NCBI GenBank assembly: GCA_904393115.1 | Contig: CAJFMX010000008.1 | Location: forward strand, 38,613-102,612 | Direction of reading: 5' to 3' | Length of the DNA stretch: 64,000 bases | DNA from: an uncultured Clostridia bacterium | GTDB taxonomy: Bacteria; Bacillota; Clostridia; Christensenellales; UBA1750 | Program-made: the position numbers and the translations under genes | Part shown: positions 48,987 to 57,325 of the stretch, piece by piece | Numbering within the stretch: position 1 is the first letter of the stretch | How the letters are laid out: each line of letters begins with the position of its first letter | Notes under the pieces: model-generated | Database searches by the model: none | Seen by the model: the letters and a program-made list of their open reading frames with translations, nothing else | Told to the model about the DNA's origin: nothing

Positions 48987-50657
48987 TCACCCAATGGTCA
49001 CCTGCCATTGCCCGGCGGGCGCATCTGCCTGCGCCGCGCCCTGGGCGCTCACCGCCGGCAGGATCGTGCCCTCGGCCACGGCCGTGGGGTCGTCGAGGAT
49101 GAGGTCGCCCTCGGCGAGCGCGTCGCTGATGACCTCCACCTCAAAGTCGGTCTCCACGCCCGTTTCGACCGGGACCTTCTCCACGACGAGCGTGCCGTCG
49201 TCCTGGGGCCGGGCGGCCATGACGTAGGGGGCGCCGTCCTCGTCATAGCCCAGGGAGCTGTAGAGCACGGCCAGCACGCCCTCGGTGCTGTCGGTGGTGA
49301 TGGTCGCGCGGCCGTTCATGCCCACGAGCAGGCCGCCCTCCCCCGGGTCCACGGACAGAGTCACGTCGAACTCCGCGTTCGAGGAGGAGACGGTGTTGCC
49401 GTACGCGTCCTTCTGCGCGGTGATGGCGATGTCCTTGACCTGGCCGCTGTAGACCGTGTCGCCGGTGGCATCGGTCTTGATCTCGGCGGGCATGCCCACG
49501 GCCAGGGACGCGATGTCGTACTCGCGCACGGAGGTGACGATCTCTAGCTCCTCCAGGTTCTCGATGACGAACAGCAGGCTGCCGGAGGCGTTGCTCTCGC
49601 CCTCGTTGACGTAGACGGCGGTCACGGTGCCGGCGGCGGGGGCGGTGACGGTGCACTTATCGATGTTCTCCTGCGCGTCGGCCAGGTTCATCTCGGTGAC
49701 GGTCTGGTCCGCGGCGATCTGCGCGCTGCTGACGCTGTTGGAGTAGCCGTGCAGGGCGAGCTCGCGCTGCTCCTCCGCCTCCTGCAGGGCCACCTCTGCG
49801 TCGGAGACGTTCTCCTGCGCATCGGTCACGGCGTCGCGGTAATCGTCCAGCAGGCTCTCGACCTGGGTGTCCTTGTTCTCGTAGACCTCGCGCGCCGCGT
49901 CAAAGGCGGCCTTGGCGTTGTCGGTCTGGACCTGGGCGGCCTCGTATTCGGCGCGGGCTGCGGCATATTCCTGCTGCGCTTCCGCATTGTCAGGTTCATT
50001 TTCCGCAGCATGTTCCTTTTCTCTCATCGCGAGGTAGAGGTCGTTCGAGACTTTTTTGGCGGAGGTATAGGCGTACTGGGCCTGGGTGTACTCGGCGTCG
50101 ACCTGCAGCGTCAATTCGAGCTTGCCGCTGTTGTAGTCCTCCAGGGCGTCGTTGTACTCCTCCTCGGCGGTGGTCAGCGCGTCCTGCATGGCCTCCAGGT
50201 TCTGCTTAGCGGCGCGGACGGCCTGCTCCTGCGCGATGACGCCGGTATTGTAGGAATTCTGCGCGCTGTCCAGGGAAATCTGCGCGCTCTTCTCGCTCTG
50301 CTCGGCCTGCAGGCGGCTCTTCTCGTAGTCCTTTTCCAGGTCTGTGCTGTCAAAGACGCAGAGCACGTCGCCCTCGGCCACGGTGTCGCCGACCTCGACG
50401 TTGACCTGCAGGGCCTTGCCCGCGCCGGCGGCCTCCTGGTAGACCTTCTTGACGTCCGCGCTCTGGATGTTGCCGGAGACGCTGAGCGTGTTTGTCAGGT
50501 CCATGCGCTCAAGCGCCGTATAGCTTGCCGCGCCCGTCGTCATGGCCTCCAGCGCGCTCTGTCCGACCCGGACCAGGCCGATGAGCGCCGCGGCAATGAC
50601 CACGATGACCACGGCGAGGATGAGAAAGATTTTGGTTCCTTTTTTCATTTTGGCCAT
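48987..50657 (-). CDS. MacA/HlyD-type membrane-fusion adaptor
   Basis: Membrane-anchored periplasmic-adaptor-like protein that works with the ABC exporter next to it. 556 residues: TM helix (IFLILAVVIVVIAAALIGLV), lipoyl half (EVGDTVAEGDVLCVFD), a very long coiled-coil hairpin (about 105-330, rich in Glu, Ala and Gln), second lipoyl half (CTVTAPAAGTVTAVYVNEGE) and beta-barrel domain with GMNGRATITTD. The coiled coil is longer than usual. RBS GGAGGAGAGG. First gene of the three-gene operon. Confidence 0.9.
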   Translation of the reverse strand: MAKMKKGTKIFLILAVVIVVIAAALIGLVRVGQSALEAMTTGAASYTALERMDLTNTLSVSGNIQSADVKKVYQEAAGAGKALQVNVEVGDTVAEGDVLCVFDSTDLEKDYEKSRLQAEQSEKSAQISLDSAQNSYNTGVIAQEQAVRAAKQNLEAMQDALTTAEEEYNDALEDYNSGKLELTLQVDAEYTQAQYAYTSAKKVSNDLYLAMREKEHAAENEPDNAEAQQEYAAARAEYEAAQVQTDNAKAAFDAAREVYENKDTQVESLLDDYRDAVTDAQENVSDAEVALQEAEEQRELALHGYSNSVSSAQIAADQTVTEMNLADAQENIDKCTVTAPAAGTVTAVYVNEGESNASGSLLFVIENLEELEIVTSVREYDIASLAVGMPAEIKTDATGDTVYSGQVKDIAITAQKDAYGNTVSSSNAEFDVTLSVDPGEGGLLVGMNGRATITTDSTEGVLAVLYSSLGYDEDGAPYVMAARPQDDGTLVVEKVPVETGVETDFEVEVISDALAEGDLILDDPTAVAEGTILPAVSAQGAAQADAPAGQWQVTIG

Positions 50658-50698
50658 AAACGAATTGCCTCTCCTCCGCTAAATATTTTGCCAATATG

Positions 50699-50704
50699 AG
50701 TATA
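50699..50704 (-). promoter_or_regulatory. Probable -10 of the MacAB-type operon
   Basis: Minus strand TATACT at 50699-50704, 41 bp before the adaptor ATG, in an A/T-rich stretch. The -35 (around 50722-50727) is poor, so this is only a likely promoter. Confidence 0.5.
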
Positions 50705-50866
50705 CCGTGAACATATGGATAACTTGTGAATGGGTATGCAAAAAACGCTTTTGAAATGTTAATCCTCTGTAATCTCCCCGATGCCGATCGACAGGAGAGA
50801 GTATACGCCTGCCGCGGCGGTTTTTCCAGGCCTTGCGTCCGAAAACCGCATTCTCCCGTCCAAAAG

Positions 50867-50901
50867 CGCAAAAAAGAGGAGCGACGGTTTCGCTCCTCTT
50901 T
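50867..50901 (-). terminator. Terminator of the hydrogenase operon
   Basis: Minus strand: 12-bp perfect stem (50873-50884 with 50890-50901) with a 5-base loop, followed by TTTTTTGCGCTTTT. Twelve bp after the hydA stop; a textbook intrinsic terminator. Confidence 0.92.
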
Positions 50902-50912
50902 GGGGTTGCGGG

Positions 50913-52652
50913 TTAGCGGCTGGCCGAGCGGTCGACGTAGTGGGTGTGGAGCAGCTCGTGGGCCTTGTGGCTGTTGGGCTTGCCCAGGTACTCGTCGTAG
51001 AGCTTCTGCACGGACGCGTTCTTGTGGGACTTGCGCTCGGGCAGGGCCTTGTCCTCCTCGTAGATGGCCTTGGCGCGGACCACGCGGGGATCGGCCGCCA
51101 TGCGCTCGCGCGCGGGGACGATGGGCTGGCCGCCGCCGGTGACGCAGCCGCCCGGGCAGCCCATGACCTCGATGAAGGTGTAGTCGGCCTCGCCCTTCTT
51201 CATCTTCTCCATGAGGATCTTGGCATTGCCGGTGCCGTGCGCGACGGCGAGCTTGATCTCCTTGCCGCCGACGTTGACGGTGGCTTCCTTGACGCCCTCG
51301 ATGCCGCGGACCGCGGTGTACTCGATGGCGTCGAGGTCCTTGCCCTCCAGGATGTCGGCGACGGTGCGCAGCGCGGCCTCCATGACGCCGCCGGTCGCGC
51401 CGAAGATGGCGCCGGCGCCCGTGGACTCGCCCAGCAGGGGATCAAACTCCTCGTCGGGCAGGTTCACAAAGTCGATGCCGGCCTCCTTGATCATGCGGGC
51501 AAGCTCGCGCGTGGTGATGACCGCGTCGACGTCCTGCAGGCCGTTGTTGGAGAGCTCCGGGCGCTTGGCCTCGAACTTCTTGGCGGTGCAGGGCATGACG
51601 GAGACCACGAAGATGTCCTTGGGGTCGATGTGGTTCTTCTCGGCGTAGTAGCTCTTGATGACCGCGCCGAGCATCTCGTGCGGGGACTTGCAGGAGGACA
51701 GGTTCGGCAGGAACTCCGGGTAATAGGTCTCGATGTACTTGATCCAGCCCGGGGAGCAGGAGGTGATCATGGGCAGCACGCCGCCGTTCTGGATGCGGCT
51801 GAGAAGCTCCGTGCCCTCCTCCATGATGGTCAGGTCCGCGCCGTAGTTCGTGTCGAACACGCGGTCAAAGCCCATGCGGCGAAGGGCCGCGGCGAGCTTG
51901 CCGGTAACGCGCGTGCCCATGGGCATGCCGAACTCCTCGCCCAGCGCCACGCGCACGGCCGGGGCGGGCTGCACGACCACGTGCTTGTTCGGATCGCCGA
52001 TGGCGGCCCAGACTTCCTCGGTGTTGTCCTTCTCGCGCAGGGCGCCGACCGGGCAGGCCATGATGCACTGGCCGCAGTTGACGCAGCCGACCTCGCCCAG
52101 CTTCTGGTCAAAGGCGGGCTCGATCAGGGTATTGAAGCCGCGGCCGACCGTGCCGATGACGCCGATCTTCTGCACGTTGCCGCAGGCCGCGATGCAGCGG
52201 CGGCACTGGATGCACTTGTTCGGGTCGCGCACGACCGAGGGCGACGAGTCGTCGATGGGGTACTCGTTGCGCTTGCCCTCAAAGCGGACGTCGCGCACGC
52301 CCAGTTCCTCGGCCAGGGTCTGCAGTTCGCAGTTGCGGCTGCGCACGCAGGTGAGACACTTGCGGTCGTGGTTGGAGAGCAGAAGCTCCATGTTGACCTT
52401 GCGCGCCTCGCGGATGGCGGGGGTGTTGGTCTTGACCACCATGTTGGGGGAAACGGGCATCACGCACGCGGCGGCAAAGGCGCGCGCTCCAGTATCCACC
52501 AGGCACATGCGGCAGGCGCCAATCTGGTTGACGTCCTTCAGGTAGCACAGCGTGGGGATCTGGATGTTGGCCAGGCGCGCGGCTTCCAGCACCGTCGTGC
52601 CGGCAGGAACCTGCACCTGGACGCCATCTATCGTCAAAGATACCAAATCCAT
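50913..52652 (-). CDS. hydA: [FeFe] hydrogenase catalytic subunit HydA (trimeric, bifurcating type)
   Basis: Makes or oxidises H2 at the H-cluster, in a complex with HydB and HydC that uses NADH and ferredoxin together. 579 residues: [2Fe-2S] domain (LCYLKDVNQIGACRMC), the Cys/His [4Fe-4S] (HDRKCLTC...NCELQ), two [4Fe-4S] ferredoxin motifs (CIQCRRCIAAC, CVNCGQCIMAC), then the H domain with TSCSPGW (297-303), MPCTAKKFE (about 353) and EVMGCPGGCVTGGGQP (Cys499 and Cys503), and the small-subunit-like tail. Start: ATG at 52652, ten bases after GGAG; a GTG two codons earlier sits too close. Last gene of its operon. Confidence 0.96.
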   Translation of the reverse strand: MDLVSLTIDGVQVQVPAGTTVLEAARLANIQIPTLCYLKDVNQIGACRMCLVDTGARAFAAACVMPVSPNMVVKTNTPAIREARKVNMELLLSNHDRKCLTCVRSRNCELQTLAEELGVRDVRFEGKRNEYPIDDSSPSVVRDPNKCIQCRRCIAACGNVQKIGVIGTVGRGFNTLIEPAFDQKLGEVGCVNCGQCIMACPVGALREKDNTEEVWAAIGDPNKHVVVQPAPAVRVALGEEFGMPMGTRVTGKLAAALRRMGFDRVFDTNYGADLTIMEEGTELLSRIQNGGVLPMITSCSPGWIKYIETYYPEFLPNLSSCKSPHEMLGAVIKSYYAEKNHIDPKDIFVVSVMPCTAKKFEAKRPELSNNGLQDVDAVITTRELARMIKEAGIDFVNLPDEEFDPLLGESTGAGAIFGATGGVMEAALRTVADILEGKDLDAIEYTAVRGIEGVKEATVNVGGKEIKLAVAHGTGNAKILMEKMKKGEADYTFIEVMGCPGGCVTGGGQPIVPARERMAADPRVVRAKAIYEEDKALPERKSHKNASVQKLYDEYLGKPNSHKAHELLHTHYVDRSASR

Positions 52653-52672
52653 GCTCACTCAACTCCTTTGAA

Positions 52673-54469
52673 CTATTTGCGCGAAATCGCGTTGAAACGG
52701 CACTTCTCCATGCAGGCACCGCACTTGATGCACTTGGAGGAGTCGATGACAAAGGGCTTCCTGATCTCGCCGGAGATTGCGCCGACCGGGCAAACCTTGG
52801 AGCAGAGAGAGCAGCCTTTGCACAGGGCGGGGTCGATGGTGTACTTGAGCAGCTTCTTGCAGTGACCGGCGGGGCAGCGCTTCTCGTAGATGTGCGCCTC
52901 GTACTCGTCGCGGAAGTAGCGCAGGGTGGACAGAACCGGGTTGGGCGCGGTCTGTCCCAGGCCGCACAGGGCCGAAGCCTTGATGTTCTTGGCCAGGGTT
53001 TCGAGCTTCTCGATGTCGCCGTCCTCGCCCTTGCCCTCGGTGATGCGCTCGAGGATCTCCAGCATGCGGCGGGTGCCGATGCGGCAGGGCGGGCACTTGC
53101 CGCAGCTCTCGTCGACCGTGAAGTCGAGGAAGAAACGGGCAATGTCGACCATGCAGTTGTCCTCGTCCATGACGATCATGCCGCCGGAGCCCATCATGGA
53201 GCCGATGGCGATCAGGTTGTCATAGTCGATGGGCGTATCCAGGAGCGAGGCCGGGATGCAGCCGCCCGAGGGGCCGCCGGTCTGCGCCGCCTTGAACTTC
53301 TTGCCGTTCGGGCAGCCGCCGCCGATGTCGTAGATGATCTCGCGCAGCGTCGTGCCCATGGGGATCTCGACAAGGCCGGTGTTCTTGATCTTGCCGCCCA
53401 GGGCGAAGACCTTGGTGCCCTTGGACTTCTCGGTGCCCATGGAGGCGAACCACTCCGGTCCCTTGAGGATGATCTGCGGGACGTTGGCATAGGTCTCGAC
53501 GTTGTTGAGGATCGTGGGCTGGTCGAACAGGCCCTTGACCGCGGGGAACGGCGGGCGGGGACGCGGCTCGCCGCGCTTGCCCTCGATGGACTGCATGAGC
53601 GCGGTCTCCTCGCCGCAGACGAACGCGCCGGCGCCAAGGCGGATGTCCAGGTCAAAGTCAAAGCCGGTCTCCAGGATGTTCTTGCCCAGCAGGCCGTACT
53701 CGCGGGCCTCCTTGATGGCCACCTGCAGGCGCTTGACGGCGATGGGGTACTCGGCGCGCACGTAGATGTAGCCCTGGTTGGCGCCGATGGCGTAGCCGGC
53801 GATGGCCATGGCCTCGATGACGGCGTTCGGGTCGCCCTCGAGGATCGAGCGGTCCATGAACGCGCCCGGGTCGCCCTCGTCCGCGTTGCAGCAGACGTAC
53901 TTCTGGTCGGAGACGGAGTTGGCGGCGAACTGCCACTTGGTGCCCGTGGGGAAGCCCGCGCCGCCGCGGCCGCGCAGGCCGGAGGCCTTGATGGTGTCGA
54001 TGACCTGCTGCGGGGTCATCTCGGTCAGGACCTTGGCCAGGGCCTTGTATCCGTCAAAGGCGATGTACTCGTCGATGCGCTCCGGGTCGATGACGCCGCA
54101 GTTGCGCAGCGCGACGCGCTTTTGCTTTTTATAGAAGTCGACCTCGTCCAGGGACTTGGTCGCGCCCTCCTGCTCGACGGCCTCGCGGCAGAGCAGGTGG
54201 CGGACGATGCGGCCCTTGAGCAGGTGCTCGTTGACGATCTCGTCGACGTTTTCGGGCTTGATGTGGGAGTAGAACGCGCCCTCCGGGTATACGATGACGA
54301 TGGGGCCCATCTCGCAAAGGCCGAAGCACCCCGTGCGCACGACCTTGACTTCCTTCTCCAGGCCGGCATTCTTGATCTTCTCCTCAAAGAGACGGATCAG
54401 TTCCGGGGAGCCGGAGGATGTGCAGCCCGTGCCGCCGCAAATCAGAACCTGCGAACGAAACAAGTCCAT
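52673..54469 (-). CDS. hydB: NADH-binding hydrogenase subunit HydB (NuoF-like)
   Basis: FMN- and NADH-binding electron-entry subunit and probable site of flavin electron bifurcation. 598 residues: N-terminal thioredoxin-like [2Fe-2S] domain (CGGTGC...TGCFGLC), NuoF core with RGRGGAGFPTGTKW for FMN and NADH and GAGAFVCGEETALM, SLBB domain, the [4Fe-4S] motif SCGKCPPCRIG, and a C-terminal two-cluster ferredoxin domain (CKGCSLCSKVCP, CIKCGACMEKC). This domain set is typical of bifurcating HydB and goes beyond NuoF of complex I. Confidence 0.95.
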   Translation of the reverse strand: MDLFRSQVLICGGTGCTSSGSPELIRLFEEKIKNAGLEKEVKVVRTGCFGLCEMGPIVIVYPEGAFYSHIKPENVDEIVNEHLLKGRIVRHLLCREAVEQEGATKSLDEVDFYKKQKRVALRNCGVIDPERIDEYIAFDGYKALAKVLTEMTPQQVIDTIKASGLRGRGGAGFPTGTKWQFAANSVSDQKYVCCNADEGDPGAFMDRSILEGDPNAVIEAMAIAGYAIGANQGYIYVRAEYPIAVKRLQVAIKEAREYGLLGKNILETGFDFDLDIRLGAGAFVCGEETALMQSIEGKRGEPRPRPPFPAVKGLFDQPTILNNVETYANVPQIILKGPEWFASMGTEKSKGTKVFALGGKIKNTGLVEIPMGTTLREIIYDIGGGCPNGKKFKAAQTGGPSGGCIPASLLDTPIDYDNLIAIGSMMGSGGMIVMDEDNCMVDIARFFLDFTVDESCGKCPPCRIGTRRMLEILERITEGKGEDGDIEKLETLAKNIKASALCGLGQTAPNPVLSTLRYFRDEYEAHIYEKRCPAGHCKKLLKYTIDPALCKGCSLCSKVCPVGAISGEIRKPFVIDSSKCIKCGACMEKCRFNAISRK

Positions 54470-54521
54470 GTTGTAAAACCTCCTACGATTATCCTCTATC
54501 CGGCTAAGGCCGGGCTGTTTT

Positions 54522-54899
54522 TTACTTTCCCGCAGCCTCCGCCGCGCCGATGGTGTACTCGGTGACGGGGTTGCCGTTGATCAGGTGCTCCCCGACGACG
54601 CGGGCGACCTTCTCCGGGGTCATGAGCACGTAGGTGACCTTTTCCTGGCCGGGCATGTAGACCTCGACCATGGGCTCCAGGCGGCAGACGCCGATGCAGC
54701 CGGTCTGGGTGACCATGGCGTCCTTGACGCCGCGGCGCTTGATCTCCTCGACAAACTCCATCATCACCGGGCGCGCGCCGGCCGAGATGCCGCAGGTCCC
54801 CATGCCCACCACGACGCGGATGCCGTGGCGGTCGTTGCGCAGGTTGACTTCGTCCAGCGTGCGCTGGCGAATGGCTTCCAGATCCTTGATGGATTTCAT
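54522..54899 (-). CDS. Thioredoxin-like [2Fe-2S] ferredoxin
   Basis: Small electron carrier. 125 residues: VVVGMGTCGISAGA followed by TQTGCIGVCRLEPMVEVYMPG, the four-cysteine pattern of the TRX_Fd family. Genes of this type between hydC and hydB are common in Clostridia and are often fused to HydB; here it is free and HydB has a fused copy as well. Function in the complex is inferred. Confidence 0.9.
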   Translation of the reverse strand: MKSIKDLEAIRQRTLDEVNLRNDRHGIRVVVGMGTCGISAGARPVMMEFVEEIKRRGVKDAMVTQTGCIGVCRLEPMVEVYMPGQEKVTYVLMTPEKVARVVGEHLINGNPVTEYTIGAAEAAGK

Positions 54900-54902
54900 A
54901 GT

Positions 54903-55451
54903 TTACGCACCTCCGTGTAGAGATTCCATGCCTTCTTGGATATAGCCCTCGATCCAGGAGAGGACCTCCGGCGTGTCGAGCGGCACGCCGCCCAGCACCT
55001 GCCGGATCTCCTCGGTGTCAAAGACGAAGGCTTCTTTGTCCACCGCATATTCCAGGTGAAAGTGAAACTCGGGATTGGCCACGACCAGGGAGACCATCGT
55101 CGAGGGCATGTCGCCCAGCGGCGGCCGGTCGATGGAGGAAAGGACGAAGTTCGCCGTCATGCGCGTGCCGACGCCCACCTCGCTCTCGATGTCAAAGGAC
55201 CCGCCGGTCAGCTCGGCATTGGCCTTGAACATGGGAATTCCCAGGCCCACCTTGCGCGTGGTGCGCGTGGTAGTAAAGGGCGAGGTGACGCTCTTTAGGA
55301 AGTCCGGCGCCATGCCCTTGCCGTTGTCGGCAAGGGTGATGGAGAGGTTGTCCTTTTCGTGGTCGATTCGGATGAGGATGTCCAGGCGCGTCGCATTCGC
55401 CGTGAGCGAATTCTGCGCCAGGTCCAGTATGTGGAGCGAAAGCTCGCGCAT
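54903..55451 (-). CDS. GHKL-fold ATP-binding protein in hydrogenase operon
   Basis: Histidine-kinase-like ATPase without a kinase sensor part. 182 residues: HILDLAQNSLTANATRLDILI (N box), ADNGKGMAPD (G1 box), TTRTTRKVGLGIPMFKANAELTGG (G2), then a C-terminal extension of about 70 residues. No phospho-accepting His domain is present. Genes like this are frequent in clostridial hydC-hydB-hydA operons, role unproven; a switch protein in regulation is plausible. It lies between hydC and the ferredoxin gene. Confidence 0.82.
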   Translation of the reverse strand: MRELSLHILDLAQNSLTANATRLDILIRIDHEKDNLSITLADNGKGMAPDFLKSVTSPFTTTRTTRKVGLGIPMFKANAELTGGSFDIESEVGVGTRMTANFVLSSIDRPPLGDMPSTMVSLVVANPEFHFHLEYAVDKEAFVFDTEEIRQVLGGVPLDTPEVLSWIEGYIQEGMESLHGGA

Positions 55452-55491
55452 CTTTCTCCTCTCCCTTCTGTCTTGTGGACGCGCTTGTTTC

Positions 55492-55968
55492 TCAGTACTT
55501 GGCCAGGATTCCCGGGATCTCGTCGGGCGTGAGGCGTCCGTAGACCTCGTCGCCGATCATCATGACGGGCGCAAGGCCGCACGCGCCCAGGCAGCGCGTG
55601 GCGTTGAGGGTGAACTTGCCGTCGGCCGTGGTCTTGCCCACGGGGACCTTGAGCTCCTCGGCCAGGCGGTCCAGAACCGCCTGAGAGCCCTTGACATAGC
55701 AGGCCGTGCCCAGGCACACGCCGATGACGTGCTCGCCCTGGGGCTCCAGAACGAACTGCGCGTAGAAGGTGGCCACACCGTAGACCTCGCTGAGCGTCAC
55801 GCCCAGGCCGTCTGCGATGAACTGCTGCACCTCTTTGGGAAGATAGCCAAAGATGGCCTGCGCCTCCTGCATGACGGGCATGAGCGCGCCCTTGGTACCC
55901 TTTTTCGCGTCGATGACGGCCTGAAGTTGCTGAAATTTCTCTTGATCCTTGCAGCTGTTGCCGGACAT
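55492..55968 (-). CDS. hydC: NuoE-like hydrogenase subunit HydC
   Basis: [2Fe-2S] subunit of the hydrogenase complex. 158 residues: helical N-terminal part (GALMPVMQEAQAIFGYLPKEVQQFIA), VYGVATFYAQF, and cluster cysteines in VCLGTACYVKG and RCLGACGLAPVMM. First gene of the catalytic operon, after the 239-bp region with the Fur-like site. Confidence 0.94.
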   Translation of the reverse strand: MSGNSCKDQEKFQQLQAVIDAKKGTKGALMPVMQEAQAIFGYLPKEVQQFIADGLGVTLSEVYGVATFYAQFVLEPQGEHVIGVCLGTACYVKGSQAVLDRLAEELKVPVGKTTADGKFTLNATRCLGACGLAPVMMIGDEVYGRLTPDEIPGILAKY

Positions 55969-56152
55969 TGACTTTCGACCCCCTTGTAGAAAATTGTATT
56001 CTGTTCAGCATGACATTTTTTTATCAGTGCCACTCGGTAAGAATGATAGCACATTTTCGCCGAAAAAGCACCGGGGAATTGATGGCTTTGCATACAATTT
56101 GACGTATTTTACATTTCGTTCGCATGAGTTAATTCCGACTAAACTTCTGGTT

Positions 56153-56190
56153 TGATAACGATTATCTAAACCTTGATGCTTTCATAACAA
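56153..56190 (-). promoter_or_regulatory. Promoter overlapped by a Fur-like palindrome upstream of hydC
   Basis: Minus strand: -35 TTGTTA (56185-56190), 18-bp spacer, -10 GATAAT (56161-56166). The 15-mer TGATAACGATTATCT at 56153-56167 matches the Fur box TGATAATNATTATCA at 12 of 14 defined positions and covers the -10. Half-site ATAACGAT recurs inverted at 56193-56200, just upstream of the -35. A second weaker -10 (TATCAT with TGC before it) lies at 56043-56048. A PerR or Rex-type binder is possible instead of Fur. Confidence 0.6.
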
Positions 56191-56207
56191 AGATCGTTAT
56201 TTCTCTA

Positions 56208-56936
56208 TCAATCCCCGCCTTTTACACGGTCTTTACACGCGCGCAGGTAAGAAAAGAGACCCTCGCGGCTGCGCTCGGGAAGGTCGAGGAAGAACTCGCG
56301 CTCGGCGATGTCCCCCAGGCGGTGCGCGTCGGAGGCGTAGAGGATCTTGTAGGCGCCGGTGTCGACCGCGGGGGCCGGCGCGCCGCGGTAGACCTCCAGG
56401 GCGGCAAAGCGCGGCCTGGGCGGCAGGAAGCCGAGGTTGCCGAGCAGGGAGTTGGAGGAGCGGTTGATGTGCGCGGCAACGCACAGGCCGCCGGCCTGCG
56501 TGCAGAGCGTCTCGATCTGCTCGATCGAAAGGTCCGTGGCCTGGATGAGGAGCGTGTCCAGCTCCCCCACCGGCTCGTCCTCCTCGTCCAGCAGGATCTG
56601 GCCGCCGAAGATGTCGGGGCGGTTCTTCACGGGCGGCAGGCGCCCGTAGACCATGCGCCCAAAGTCCACGGCGGTCGGCACGTCGGGAAAGTAGGTCAGG
56701 ATGTGGACTTCTTCGCGGCTGGTCACCTCGATCCCGGGCAGGAGCACCACGTTCATCTCCCGGCAGGTCTTCTCCAGCGCGGGGAGGTTGAAGGCGGCGT
56801 TGTGGTCGGTGACGGCGATGCAGTCCAGGCTCTTGACGAACGCCATGCCCGCGATGTTGTTCGGGGTCATGTCGTCGTCCGCGCAGGGGGAAAGGCACGA
56901 GTGGATGTGCAGGTCCACCGCGCAGCGGCAGGTCAT
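56208..56936 (-). CDS. PHP-domain phosphoesterase-like protein
   Basis: Metal-dependent phosphoesterase fold (PHP family). 242 residues: AVDLHIHSCLSPCADDDMTPNNI (HxH metal motif), CIAVTDHNAAF, GIEVTSREEVHILTYF, and later VAAHINRSSNS and ILYASDAHRLGD, giving a near-complete set of PHP metal ligands. The small size and linkage to a hydrogenase sensor gene fit a signalling phosphatase or nucleotide hydrolase, but the substrate is unknown. ATGA overlap with the DRTGG gene before it. Confidence 0.85.
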   Translation of the reverse strand: MTCRCAVDLHIHSCLSPCADDDMTPNNIAGMAFVKSLDCIAVTDHNAAFNLPALEKTCREMNVVLLPGIEVTSREEVHILTYFPDVPTAVDFGRMVYGRLPPVKNRPDIFGGQILLDEEDEPVGELDTLLIQATDLSIEQIETLCTQAGGLCVAAHINRSSNSLLGNLGFLPPRPRFAALEVYRGAPAPAVDTGAYKILYASDAHRLGDIAEREFFLDLPERSREGLFSYLRACKDRVKGGD

Positions 56937-57280
56937 TTCACGGGATTTGGGACCCCTTGCGCGTAGAGGAGTCCGGCCAGTTCATAGGAGGTCTTGCCGC
57001 TGCCCAGGACGGGGATCTCCTCCTCGGTCGCCTTGTCGAGCGTCGCCTGCTCGATGGCGATGTTCTCCGGCAGGATGACGCAGGCCATGTCCAGCAGCGT
57101 GGCCACGGCGATGACGTTCATGTGGTTCATGACGGTGATCCAGGCGCAGCCGGGCGCGCCCTTGGCCATCACCCAGGAGAGCAGGTCGCAGACGTAGCCG
57201 CTTTCCACCTCTCGGTTCAGGTCCACGCCGGGGTTGAGCACCTTGGCGTCCAGGATTTGCGCAAGTTCCGCAACATTCAT
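56933..57280 (-). CDS. DRTGG-domain protein (copy 2)
   Basis: 115 residues that make one DRTGG domain, an accessory or ligand-sensing domain found with CBS, phosphotransacetylase and in hydrogenase regulatory operons. Seen: LAQILDAKVLNPGVDLNREVESGYVCDLLSWVMAKG, then NHMNVIAVATLLDMACVILPEN and the TYELAGLLYAQG-like end. No catalytic motif. It is homologous to the copy at 59118-59471. Overlaps the PHP gene by 4 bp. Confidence 0.8.
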   Translation of the reverse strand: MNVAELAQILDAKVLNPGVDLNREVESGYVCDLLSWVMAKGAPGCAWITVMNHMNVIAVATLLDMACVILPENIAIEQATLDKATEEEIPVLGSGKTSYELAGLLYAQGVPNPVK

Positions 57281-57325
57281 GGGAAACCCTCCTTTTGTCG
57301 TTCTGTCGTTTGCGCGCGAAGAGCG

